A stretch of 21,079 nucleotides of DNA from JAZKFR01 sp040386295 (GTDB lineage: Bacteria > Pseudomonadota > Gammaproteobacteria > Burkholderiales > Rhodocyclaceae). Position 1 is the stretch's first letter; each line of letters opens with the position of its first letter. Location of the stretch: the NCBI GenBank assembly GCA_040386295.1, contig JAZKFR010000152.1, forward strand, positions 1 to 21,079, in the 5' to 3' direction. Shown here in pieces: positions 1 through 7,307 of the stretch. The position numbers and the translations under genes are program-made. The notes under the pieces were generated by a model that saw only the letters and a list, made by a program, of their open reading frames with translations, made no database searches and was not told where the DNA came from.

Positions 1-89
1 CCCACTTGTGGGCGAGGGGAAAGCAGGCGTTGGGTGAAGACGTTTATGTTGGTGGTTAGGGCGTTTTCTGCCTCGAGTGGCGTGCTCAC
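1..89 (-). CDS. Possible truncated CDS at left edge
   Basis: A minus-strand reading frame opens with GTG at 89 (MSTPLEAENALTTN...) and stays open to the window edge, giving 29 codons. An in-frame TAA lies about 50 bases upstream, so the start must be near here. GAG at about -6 is only a weak ribosome-binding site. The composition is plausible for a protein, but the piece is too short to identify. A second frame starting at an ATG near 134 on the same strand is also open to the edge and is very basic, so the choice between them is uncertain. Confidence 0.25.
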   Translation of the reverse strand, partial: MSTPLEAENALTTNINVFTQRLLSPRPQV

Positions 90-226
90 TGACTCGTTTA
101 TTTTTTTGCTTGGGTCGGCGAGAGGAGGGCATGATTAAGTGGGCGTGATGGGCGCAAGCCGGTCTTCAGGCTTGTCTTTGTGGCGCGCTACGGTTTGTGC
201 ACAGGTCTTCACACTTTAGTCCTGCT
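90..226. other. Intergenic stretch with weak hairpin
   Basis: No convincing gene is seen. An inverted repeat CAAGCC (155-160) / GGCTTG (169-174) with an 8-base loop lies about 50 bases past the stop of the PilZ-like gene. It has no T-tract in the direction of that gene, so it is at best a weak or Rho-assisted 3' end. Confidence 0.35.
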
Positions 227-1825
227 CTAATTGAGCGGCTGCTCGCGGTAGCGGGCGATGGCGTAATCGTCGCCGCGCTCCTGTAGGGTCACGGGAAAGA
301 GTCGGTAGGCTTGGTTCTGATGGCTGAATTCCAAGCAATGGCGCAGGCTAAACAAGCTAGGCGGGAGGACTAAGCGCACTTCCCCAGGCAGATTGCCGTC
401 GCGCAGCCAGATACCCATCGCACGTTGGCTGGGGCTAGAACCGCTGGCGGCAACGCATAGCTCAATGCTCTGCGCTTGCTTGGCCAGGGTTTGCACGCCG
501 ATGTGCGCACGCGCTTCGTTCGGTTTGTTAAAGCGGCGCACAACGCCAAGCAGCCAATTATCGCCGCCCGAGGGCTGCATGCTGAGCAAGGCGCCAAGCT
601 TCAGCCAGTCATGCCGCAAAATCTCTGCCTGTGTGCTAAATCCACCCAAACTGACGTTATCAACACGCCATTGCTCGGCTTGTTCGCGCACTAAATTATC
701 AAGCTCGTCAGTCTGCCGAACTTGTCCAAGGCAAACCGAAAATGCAGCAGGAAAGCCGTGCAGAACGGCCATTTTGGTTTTCACCGAATGGCGTTGATAT
801 TTGCGCAACAAACGCTGCGGCGCCCAATAGCGAGCGAGATGGCGCAATACGGGCAATAAGGTTTTAACCGGATAACTGGCACCAAGATTGAGCTGCTCGG
901 GGATTTCGCCGCGCTCGACGCGCGTCAGCAACATCTTCAAGGTTTCAGGAAAACTGCCTGCTGCAACAAAACGTACTGCATCAGCCTCTGTCGCGCCGTT
1001 AAGCTCTGTCGCTTCAAGCAAACGGATGGGCGGCGCGTGTTCGCCACGGCTTAGGACAAAGGCAAAAAGGCTGTCGCGTTGTCGCGTTTTTGACAGCGTG
1101 AAATGCGCTAAAAAACAGGTGAGCACGCGCTCAACCAGATCAATCTGCGACGGAGTCAAACTATCGAGCGCGGTGGCGTGCAAAACCAGGGCATGCAGAT
1201 AGGCCAGATGCACCGTGTTGCACGTGCTTTGGGCTGGCTGGTGCGCGACGACTTGGGGCGCAACGACAACGCTTTTTTGCGTGCACGCCGCTGCTTCGGC
1301 AACCAGGTAAGCGCGGCCTAGGGAGAGCCAGGCTGGATGATGCTGCGGACCGTGCTGGTATTTGATCCATTTGAGTTGCGCGGCGCGCGCCTGAATCAAA
1401 CGAAAAACCACCAGCGGCAGCAAAGCGCCGAGCGATTCGGCCCGTTTCTGCGCACTTTGATGGCGTTCTAGCGCGTATTCATAGCATTCAGCCAGTTTGT
1501 TCCAGCATAAAAGGCTGATCGTTGCCCAGCGCTGAATGCCCGGCTGCGCCTGCGGTGCGGCTGGATTTCCGCCCTCGGCTTGGGCGTGCAGATAATCCTT
1601 AGCAAGCTGCTGTAGCGGGGCTTGCGCCGCATCATCAAGTTTTTGAATGGTGCGCACGTAGTGTTCGCTGCGAAACCCGCCGATTTGCTCCATCGCGTCC
1701 AGCCAAGCGCACAGATCGTCGACGGCCTGTAAGGGATTGTCGCTGGGGAGTTCGCTGAGCGCTCGTTTGAGGTCTTTGCCATCCGCCAGGGGATGTTCAA
1801 AGTAGGGGGTAAAGAGCTTGAGCAT
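227..1825 (-). CDS. Hypothetical protein with PilZ-like C-terminal region
   Basis: A 532-residue protein with no signal peptide or membrane segment. The first 330 residues look alpha-helical and I do not recognise them. From about residue 340 there is RKYQR (341-345) and then NVSLGG (390-395), the RxxxR and N/DxSxxG pair used by PilZ domains to bind cyclic-di-GMP. Beta-rich sequence follows (WLLGVVRRFN, HIGVQTLA). The gap between the two motifs is longer than in most PilZ domains, so cyclic-di-GMP binding is an inference. The start is the ATG at 1825, with a G-rich stretch (GGGG) about 8 bases before it. It lies downstream of the M17 peptidase on the same strand, separated by about 320 bases containing a strong hairpin, so it may be transcribed independently. 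It is an ordinary Burkholderiales-style conserved protein rather than an accessory gene. Confidence 0.8.
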   Translation of the reverse strand: MLKLFTPYFEHPLADGKDLKRALSELPSDNPLQAVDDLCAWLDAMEQIGGFRSEHYVRTIQKLDDAAQAPLQQLAKDYLHAQAEGGNPAAPQAQPGIQRWATISLLCWNKLAECYEYALERHQSAQKRAESLGALLPLVVFRLIQARAAQLKWIKYQHGPQHHPAWLSLGRAYLVAEAAACTQKSVVVAPQVVAHQPAQSTCNTVHLAYLHALVLHATALDSLTPSQIDLVERVLTCFLAHFTLSKTRQRDSLFAFVLSRGEHAPPIRLLEATELNGATEADAVRFVAAGSFPETLKMLLTRVERGEIPEQLNLGASYPVKTLLPVLRHLARYWAPQRLLRKYQRHSVKTKMAVLHGFPAAFSVCLGQVRQTDELDNLVREQAEQWRVDNVSLGGFSTQAEILRHDWLKLGALLSMQPSGGDNWLLGVVRRFNKPNEARAHIGVQTLAKQAQSIELCVAASGSSPSQRAMGIWLRDGNLPGEVRLVLPPSLFSLRHCLEFSHQNQAYRLFPVTLQERGDDYAIARYREQPLN

Positions 1826-1907
1826 GGTGAACCCCGTTTAAAGTCCGTCTGATTGATCCGACGCGCCCGTCAAGACCGTGCAGCAAAGAGTGAATGGTGA
1901 GCTGCGG

Positions 1908-1929
1908 GGCTGAGCTGCGGAGCTCAGCC
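1908..1929 (-). other. Perfect 9-bp stem hairpin
   Basis: GGCTGAGCT (1908-1916), loop GCGG, AGCTCAGCC (1921-1929). It lies downstream of the M17 peptidase gene and upstream of the PilZ-like gene, both on the minus strand. No T-run follows on either strand, so it is more likely an mRNA-stabilising or Rho-assisted element than a classical intrinsic terminator. The left arm is part of a 13-base imperfect direct repeat (GAGCTGCGGGGCT / GAGCTGCGGAGCT). Confidence 0.5.
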
Positions 1930-1997
1930 GTGGCGCGCTCTACTCAGCTACCGCACAGCACACTCGCGCGTCTGAACAGCTACTTCAGCCTGCCTTT

Positions 1998-2102
1998 TTA
2001 AGCAGCAGCTTTAGCCAACCGGACAAAGCAGGGGGGACGTACCCAGGCGACCCACAGACTGTCGCGACCCGCCAGAAACTCAAAACGCAGCGCGTTGTGA
2101 GC
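1998..2102 (-). other. Coding-like open stretch without a start codon
   Basis: After the M17 peptidase stop, a minus-strand frame is open between a TAA at 2103-2105 and a TAA at 1998-2000. It translates as NALRFEFLAGRDSLWVAWV followed by RPPCFVRLAKAAA. The codons resemble those of the flanking genes, but no ATG, GTG or TTG start is available. It could be the 3' remnant of a lost small gene, or chance. The rest of 1826-2148 apart from the hairpin shows no gene. Confidence 0.3.
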
Positions 2103-2148
2103 TTATCAAGCTGAAGCAAGCTGCGGCAATTGCCGTAGCGGCCACTAA

Positions 2149-3801
2149 TCAGTCGCTCGGTACCGCTAATCGGCGACGCAGCAATTCCAAACCCCAAGCA
2201 ACGCCAAAGCCGGTCAAATCGCTCGCGATCGCACCTAAGCCACCTTTGCAATTAGACGCGGACAGGTCTAGGTGCAACCAGGGCGTAGCGCCGACAAAAC
2301 GCTTCAGAAAACGTGTCGCCAAAATGTGGTCGGCCTCGCCGTCTAGGGTGCATTGCTTAATGTCGGCGATCTGACTTTCCAGCTCGGCTTCGTAGTCTTC
2401 ATCTTGCGGAAACAGGCAAACACGCTCGCCGCTGGCCTGCCCCGCCGCTACCGCCGCCTGGCCAAGCGTCGCTTCGCTAGCAAAAACACCGGCGTAACGA
2501 TTGCCGAGGGCGTACACCATGCTGCCCGTCAGCGTGGCGAAATCGATAATCAAATCAAGGCCTTCGCCTGCGTGTTGTTGCGCCAGCGTCAAGGTATCGG
2601 CGAGCACCATCCGCCCTTCGGCGTCGGTATGCGCAATTTCGATGCTGGTGCCGTTTAAAGCACGCACAATATCGCCCTGCTGGTACGCCTGCGGACTCAG
2701 GTGGTTTTCGGCGATGGCCAGCCAAACATCAAGCTGAACCGGGAGTTTTTGCCGCGAAACAGCGAGCAACAGCCCCAAGGCCACAGCGGAGCCGTTCATG
2801 TCTTCGTGCATGCCCGCCATGTATTTCGCCGGCTTGAGATTATGGCCGCCGGTATCAAAACAAATCCCTTTGCCGACCAAGGCAACGCGCGTGGTGCGCG
2901 TCGATTGGCTGTGCTGCGTCGATTGGATCTGCTGCGCCGCAGCACTTGCCGCTTTCTCTGTCGAATTAGGCGTCGGTGGGGTGTAGCGCAAATGCACAAT
3001 CGCCGCTGCGTGCGGCGCTGTTGGGTCGCGCCGATCAAGACGGCTGGCGCTGCCTTGTGCCACTGCAAGAAAAGCCCCGGCACCCAGCTGCTCCAGTTTG
3101 TGCAGATCAAAAGTCTCCACCGCCCAGCCCTCTGTTTGCGCCATTTTTTCGATGCACGCACGATAGCTAGCAGGGGTTAAGACATTGGCCGGCAAGGCAG
3201 TCAATCGGCGCGCGAGCAAATTGCCCGCAGCCCGTGCGGCAAGCGCGGCGAAACGCGCCTGTTGGTGTTGTTCCTCCTGCGCAACATCGGCGCCGGGTCG
3301 GCTCAGGTAAATGTGCTGCAAATTTTGCACTGGCTTGGCGCACTGCCTCGGCAACGCTTGCCCATTGACCCAAGCGCTGTACACCGCCGCCTCGACCAAG
3401 GATTGGCTATCGCTAGGGCATAGCGCACCGTGCAGCACAATGTGCAGCGTCGCCGGATGTTCGCTCAACAATAGCGCCAAGGCCTTACACAGCAAGCTAT
3501 CGCGCATGAAAGAACTGTGCTCTGGCGGCACTACCAAGCAAACGAAAAGACCGCCCTCTGGGCTGTTAATCAGCAGCGGTGATTTTTCCAGATCGACCAA
3601 GCTTTCAGCGCGTCGTGCCAGCGTTGCCAAGAGCAATTCACGGCCCGGCAGAGCATCGTCTAAGCTTTCGCTGTTGGGCAAAATGCACAAGGTGTGCTGC
3701 ACGCCGCGCAAAGCTTCAGCACTTGGCGCAAAACTCAGTTTAGGCAGGGCTTGATCAATTTCAGCAAGCTGTTTTTCCAGGGCAAAAAGCTCCTGATCCA
3801 T
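2149..3801 (-). CDS. M17 family leucyl aminopeptidase
   Basis: A cytosolic metallo-aminopeptidase that removes N-terminal residues from peptides; the family normally acts as a hexamer with two metal ions. Counting from the ATG at 3801 (550 residues), the M17 active-site set is present: K311 and D316 in GKGICFDTGG, K323 in NLKP, D334 in HEDMNG, then HTDAEGR supplying D393, E395 and R397. The N-terminal macro-like domain is divergent. An A/Q/S/T-rich stretch of about 25 residues (near 277-304) interrupts the strand pair just before GKG and looks like a lineage-specific insert. A GTG two codons upstream (3807) also opens the frame, but GGGA sits 7 bases before the ATG and only 1 to 2 before the GTG, so I prefer the ATG. 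It is not clear whether this is the PepA or the PepB-like paralog. Divergent from thyA, 56 bases away. Confidence 0.92.
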   Translation of the reverse strand: MDQELFALEKQLAEIDQALPKLSFAPSAEALRGVQHTLCILPNSESLDDALPGRELLLATLARRAESLVDLEKSPLLINSPEGGLFVCLVVPPEHSSFMRDSLLCKALALLLSEHPATLHIVLHGALCPSDSQSLVEAAVYSAWVNGQALPRQCAKPVQNLQHIYLSRPGADVAQEEQHQQARFAALAARAAGNLLARRLTALPANVLTPASYRACIEKMAQTEGWAVETFDLHKLEQLGAGAFLAVAQGSASRLDRRDPTAPHAAAIVHLRYTPPTPNSTEKAASAAAQQIQSTQHSQSTRTTRVALVGKGICFDTGGHNLKPAKYMAGMHEDMNGSAVALGLLLAVSRQKLPVQLDVWLAIAENHLSPQAYQQGDIVRALNGTSIEIAHTDAEGRMVLADTLTLAQQHAGEGLDLIIDFATLTGSMVYALGNRYAGVFASEATLGQAAVAAGQASGERVCLFPQDEDYEAELESQIADIKQCTLDGEADHILATRFLKRFVGATPWLHLDLSASNCKGGLGAIASDLTGFGVAWGLELLRRRLAVPSD

Positions 3802-3835
3802 AGGCACATCCCGTTCGTTCCATTACAATTCGGCG

Positions 3836-3866
3836 ATTATATCGGCCACTTAAACGCATGCAGCAA
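3836..3866 (-). promoter_or_regulatory. Possible sigma70 promoter for the M17 peptidase
   Basis: Read on the minus strand, a perfect TATAAT (3836-3841) is preceded by TTGCTG (3861-3866) with 19 bases between them, which is longer than the ideal 17. The -35 element lies inside the first codons of the divergent thyA. The 56-base gap between the two genes must hold both starts; no clear thyA promoter was found. Confidence 0.35.
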
Positions 3867-4679
3867 TATCTTGAGCTTATGCGCCATGTCAGCACGCATG
3901 GCGCGATTAAAACAGACCGCACCGGTACCGGCACGCGTTCGCTTTTCGGTTGGCAGATGCGCTTTGATTTGAGCCAAGGTTTTCCGCTACTGACGACCAA
4001 AAAATTGCATCTGCGCTCGATCATTCACGAGCTGCTGTGGTTCTTGCGCGGCGATAGCAACGTGCGCTATTTGCAAGAAAATGGCGTACACATCTGGGAT
4101 GAATGGGCTGACGCCGAGGGCAATCTCGGTCCAGTTTACGGGCATCAATGGCGCCACTGGAGTAAGCCCGATGGCGGCGAAGTCGACCAAATCGCCCAGT
4201 TGATCGAGGGGCTCAAAAACCAACCCGATTCGCGTCGCCACTTGGTCAGCGCGTGGAACCCGGCAGAGATTTCACGCATGGCGCTGCCGCCTTGCCACGC
4301 CCTCTTCCAGTTCTACGTCGCACCGGCCAACGCAGACGAGCTTGACCAACGTCCCAAGTTATCGTGCCAACTGTACCAACGCAGCGCCGATATTTTTCTT
4401 GGTGTGCCGTTCAACATCGCCTCTTACGCGCTGCTCACTCTCATGTTGGCGCAGGTGTGCGACTACCAGCCGGGTGATTTTGTGCACACCCTAGGCGACG
4501 CGCATCTCTACAGCAATCACCTAGAACAAGCGGCGCTCCAGTGCACACGCACACCGCGCCCACTGCCGAAAATGCAGCTAAATCCTGCCGTGCGCGACCT
4601 CTTCGCCTTTCGTTTTGACGACTTCAGCTTGAGCGGCTACGACCCCTACCCGCACATCCCTGCGCCGATCGCCGTCTAA
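3858..4679 (+). CDS. thyA: Thymidylate synthase ThyA
   Basis: Converts dUMP to dTMP using 5,10-methylene-tetrahydrofolate and releases dihydrofolate. The 273-residue protein has the whole bacterial ThyA signature: DRTGTGT (20-26) for phosphate binding, catalytic Cys146 in ALPPCHALFQFY, QLYQRSADIFLGVPFNIASYA for nucleotide and folate binding, HLYSNH, and the C-terminal PIAV that closes over the active site. It is about nine residues longer than the E. coli enzyme because of a small insert (near 155-166, PANADELDQRP) between the FQFYVA and KLSCQLYQR strands. It is first in a tight operon with pgi (4 bases) and folA. FolA recycles the dihydrofolate that ThyA makes, a common functional pairing. 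No strong ribosome-binding site is visible before the start. Confidence 0.97.
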   Translation: MQQYLELMRHVSTHGAIKTDRTGTGTRSLFGWQMRFDLSQGFPLLTTKKLHLRSIIHELLWFLRGDSNVRYLQENGVHIWDEWADAEGNLGPVYGHQWRHWSKPDGGEVDQIAQLIEGLKNQPDSRRHLVSAWNPAEISRMALPPCHALFQFYVAPANADELDQRPKLSCQLYQRSADIFLGVPFNIASYALLTLMLAQVCDYQPGDFVHTLGDAHLYSNHLEQAALQCTRTPRPLPKMQLNPAVRDLFAFRFDDFSLSGYDPYPHIPAPIAV

Positions 4680-4683
4680 ACCC

Positions 4684-6366
4684 ATGCGGATCGACACCTC
4701 TCCCGCCTGGCAGGCTCTGTTGGCGCACGCGGCACAGCTCAAGCCGCAGCATCTGCGCCAGCTGTTTGCCGCCGACCCACAGCGCTTTGCGCGCCATTCA
4801 CTCAAGCTCGGCGAGGTCTTGTTTGACTACTCGAAGCAACGCCTAACGCAAGAAACGCTGGACCTCTTAGTTGAATTAGCCAACAGCGCACAGGTCACCC
4901 AGGCGATCGAACAAATGCTGGCCGGGGAACACGTTAACGCCAGCGAAGGACGTGCCGCCTTACATGTCGCACTACGCCAACCCAAACAAGCCCTAGTATC
5001 TGAGCGCTTTGCGCTCGCCGGCGCAGGCGGACAAGCACGGCAGTCTGTACTCCCGCGCATCTTTGCCCTGCGCGACAAAATGCGCGTGTTCTGCAACGCG
5101 GTGCGCTCCGGCGCATGGCGCGGCTACACCGGCGAGCCGATTCGTACCGTCGTAAACCTCGGCATAGGCGGCTCGGACTTAGGTCCACGCATGGCCACCG
5201 AAGCGCTGAGCGCACTCGGGCACCCGGGGTTAGCGGTGCGCTACGTATCCAACCTAGACAGCGCAGATATTGCCCCTCTGCTTGAACAGCTCAATCCGCG
5301 CACCACGCTGTTTATCGTTTCGAGCAAAACCTTCACCACAGTCGAAACGCTGACCAATGCACGCACTGCGCGCAGTTGGCTGCTAAGTCACGCCAACGCC
5401 AGCAGCCAACAAACAGATTTGGCCATGCAGCAGCAAATGATCGCCGTCACCGCCAATCCCAACGCTGCGCTGCAATTTGGCGTGAATCCCGAGCAAATTT
5501 TTGCACTTTGGGATTGGGTCGGTGGGCGCTTCTCGCTGTGGTCCGCTGTGGGTTTGCCGCTCGCCCTGGCGATTGGCATGGATGGTTTTGAGCAATTACT
5601 GGCCGGCGCACACGCCTTAGATCAGCATTTTCTCAGCGCACCCTTTGGGCAAAATATCCCCGTACTGATGGCGCTGATCGGCATTTGGAATATCAACTTC
5701 CTCAACGCCGGAAACCTATCCATCTCGCCCTACAGCCAATCCTTGCACTACCTGCCGCGCTACCTGCAACAGCTTGAAATGGAGAGCAACGGCAAAAACG
5801 TAGACCAAAACGGGCAAGCCCTTGCCTACGCCAGCGCACCCATCATTTGGGGCGACGCCGGCAGCAACACGCAACACGCCTATTTTCAACTGCTACACCA
5901 AGGCGGACGATTGATCCCCAGCGACTTTCACGCCTTTGTCGCCAGCGATTACCCGCTGGCCGGACACCATGAGCGCCTGCTCGCGAACTGCTTTGCACAG
6001 GCCGAGGCGCTGGCGTTTGGCACGCAGCAGGCAGAGTGCGCCGATGCCTCAGATGCGCACTCTGACAGCGCGCGCCTCGCCGCGCTCAAACATTGTCCAG
6101 GCAACCAACCCTCATCAAGCTTCATTTTCCCGAAGCTAGACCCCTATCATCTCGGCGTTCTCATCGCCGCCTACGAGCACAAAACCTTTGTCCAAGCGAG
6201 CATTTGGCAGATCAATCCATTTGACCAATGGGGCGTAGAACTCGGCAAAAAACTCGCCGACCGCCTGCTTCCTGCCCTACAAGGCGCCGCACCGCCAGCG
6301 AACTGTGACAGCTCGACCGCAGGGCTGATCGCGCACTGCCACGCCCTCGCCACGTCCCCGCGTTAA
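4684..6366 (+). CDS. pgi: Glucose-6-phosphate isomerase
   Basis: Interconverts glucose-6-phosphate and fructose-6-phosphate in the cytosol. At 560 residues it is a normal bacterial Pgi. Visible hallmarks are NLGIGGSDLGP (158-168), the sugar-phosphate-binding SSKTFTT (213-219), PGI signature 1 around DWVGGRFSLWSAVGLP (277-292), MESNGK with the catalytic Glu (366), GSNTQHAYFQLLHQG with the catalytic His (398), and signature 2 with the active Lys in WGVELGKKLA (516-525). The gene starts 4 bases after thyA stops and ends 10 bases before folA, so it is almost certainly co-transcribed. No ribosome-binding site is obvious, so translation may be coupled to thyA. A sugar-metabolism gene between two folate and thymidylate genes is an unusual order. 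Confidence 0.97.
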   Translation: MRIDTSPAWQALLAHAAQLKPQHLRQLFAADPQRFARHSLKLGEVLFDYSKQRLTQETLDLLVELANSAQVTQAIEQMLAGEHVNASEGRAALHVALRQPKQALVSERFALAGAGGQARQSVLPRIFALRDKMRVFCNAVRSGAWRGYTGEPIRTVVNLGIGGSDLGPRMATEALSALGHPGLAVRYVSNLDSADIAPLLEQLNPRTTLFIVSSKTFTTVETLTNARTARSWLLSHANASSQQTDLAMQQQMIAVTANPNAALQFGVNPEQIFALWDWVGGRFSLWSAVGLPLALAIGMDGFEQLLAGAHALDQHFLSAPFGQNIPVLMALIGIWNINFLNAGNLSISPYSQSLHYLPRYLQQLEMESNGKNVDQNGQALAYASAPIIWGDAGSNTQHAYFQLLHQGGRLIPSDFHAFVASDYPLAGHHERLLANCFAQAEALAFGTQQAECADASDAHSDSARLAALKHCPGNQPSSSFIFPKLDPYHLGVLIAAYEHKTFVQASIWQINPFDQWGVELGKKLADRLLPALQGAAPPANCDSSTAGLIAHCHALATSPR

Positions 6367-6376
6367 GGCAAAGGCC

Positions 6377-6901
6377 ATGATCGTCTCGCTCATCGCCGCC
6401 CTGGCGCAGAACCGTGCCTTAGGCAAAAATCAACAACTCCTCTGGCATCTACCGGAAGACCTGCGCCATTTTCGTAGCGTAACGCAAGGCAAAACGGTGA
6501 TCATGGGCCGCAAAACCTGGGAATCGCTGCCTGAAAAATTTCGTCCGCTGCCGGGTCGACACAATCTGGTGATCAGCCGCAATCCGCATTACCAAGCCCC
6601 TGGCGCCAGCCTAGCCCCTTCTCTAGAAGCTGCCATTGCTGTCGCCAGGCTAGACGAACTGAACAAAACTCAGGCTAATCAGGCTGACATGGAAGTCTTC
6701 ATCATCGGCGGCGCCGAGCTATACCGCGCCGCCCTCCCCCTAGCACAACGCCTATATCTAACCGAAATAGCGCAAAGCCTAGACGGCGACTGCTTCTTCC
6801 CTCCCTTGCCCGCGCACGAGTGGGAAGAACGCACGCGCAGCCCAAGCCAACACCAAGCCGACCTAGATTTTTCCTTCGTGCTCTACGAACGCCGCCGCTA
6901 G
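6377..6901 (+). CDS. folA: Dihydrofolate reductase
   Basis: Reduces dihydrofolate to tetrahydrofolate with NADPH and is the trimethoprim target. The 174-residue protein shows the DHFR fold signature: MIVSLIAALAQNRALG at the N-terminus, LLWHLPEDL with Trp23 and the catalytic acidic residue Asp28, IMGRKTWESLP for NADPH binding, PLPGRHNLVISR, and FIIGGAELYRAAL followed by LYLTEI. Length is slightly above the 159 of E. coli because of a loop near residues 90-100 (DELNKTQANQAD). The start ATG is preceded by AAGGC and lies 10 bases after pgi. It is last in the thyA-pgi-folA operon, and a perfect hairpin follows the stop within 7 bases. Confidence 0.97.
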   Translation: MIVSLIAALAQNRALGKNQQLLWHLPEDLRHFRSVTQGKTVIMGRKTWESLPEKFRPLPGRHNLVISRNPHYQAPGASLAPSLEAAIAVARLDELNKTQANQADMEVFIIGGAELYRAALPLAQRLYLTEIAQSLDGDCFFPPLPAHEWEERTRSPSQHQADLDFSFVLYERRR

Positions 6902-6907
6902 GCTGGG

Positions 6908-6926
6908 GTGCGCAGCGACTGCGCAC
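6908..6926 (+). terminator. Hairpin just after folA
   Basis: GTGCGCAG (6908-6915), loop CGA, CTGCGCAC (6919-6926): a perfect 8-bp stem starting 7 bases after the folA stop. No T-run follows, so it may end the thyA-pgi-folA transcript only weakly or protect its 3' end. Confidence 0.45.
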
Positions 6927-7090
6927 GTGTCGGATACCTGATCCCTCGAAGCCCAGATCGACGCGATCAAACCGCCGCAGCCAGCGCATCAATCCAAGCA
7001 AATTCAGCAGTTAAATCGCTTCTAAACACATTGTTCTGACGCAAACGCATTCGCCAGCGTGGCGCAAATCCCATTTAAAAGCGTCTAAAT
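6927..7090. other. Intergenic region upstream of paralog A
   Basis: No gene or RNA was seen. From about 7053 onward the sequence starts to resemble the region before paralog C (shared CAGCG, ATTTAA and GCSTCT blocks). The AT-rich ATTTAAAA (7073-7080) lies just before the -35-like element and could act as an UP element. Confidence 0.4.
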
Positions 7091-7118
7091 GGAACTTTCT
7101 CATTCAATTAACCACTAA
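7091..7118 (+). promoter_or_regulatory. ECF-like promoter of paralog A
   Basis: GGAACTT (7091-7097), 15 bases, CACTAA (7113-7118). This resembles the RpoE-type consensus GGAACTT-N15/16-TCTAA or TCTGA. It is embedded in a block (7089-7145) that is clearly repeated before paralog C (10919-10975), with identical first 14 bases ATGGAACTTTCTCA and shared CAATTA, CCACTAA, TCTTT and GCCGAT. A start site about 7 bases past the -10 would give a leader of roughly 180 bases. The assignment to an ECF sigma factor rests on motif resemblance only. Confidence 0.5.
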
Positions 7119-7296
7119 CTCTCTTTAGAGGCCGCTTCGCCGATGAAGCAGACGCCTCTCGGAATGTTAAGAAAACGATCCTGGCGCAAACACCTCGAGC
7201 TTTCACTCCAACAAGCACCCCAGACAGTATGGTCGTGCTGCTTGTCACGCGCTTTTGCCCCAAGCTTGGCGAAGCAAGCGGGATCACTCATTTTTC

Positions 7297-7302
7297 AGGA
7301 GA
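7297..7302 (+). promoter_or_regulatory. Ribosome-binding site fixing the start of paralog A
   Basis: AGGAGA sits 5 bases before the ATG at 7308. The frame is open from an upstream ATG at 7143, but that codon has no ribosome-binding site and lies inside the duplicated promoter block. The product of the 7308 start (MWRTN...) matches paralog B (MWGNQ...), and paralog C has the same AGGAGA plus ATG arrangement. The true start is therefore 7308. Confidence 0.8.
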
Positions 7303-7307
7303 ACATC

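Noticed and set aside
6902..7145. Type III hrp_II or PIP-box elements before the paralogs
   Set aside because: TTCG occurrences at 7050 and 7136 have no partner TTCG 16 bases later, and no PIP-box pair was found.
7143..7307. A 55-residue N-terminal extension of paralog A from an upstream ATG at 7143
   Set aside because: No ribosome-binding site at 7143, the ATG lies inside the duplicated promoter block, the extension has no counterpart in B or C, and a strong AGGAGA precedes the ATG at 7308.
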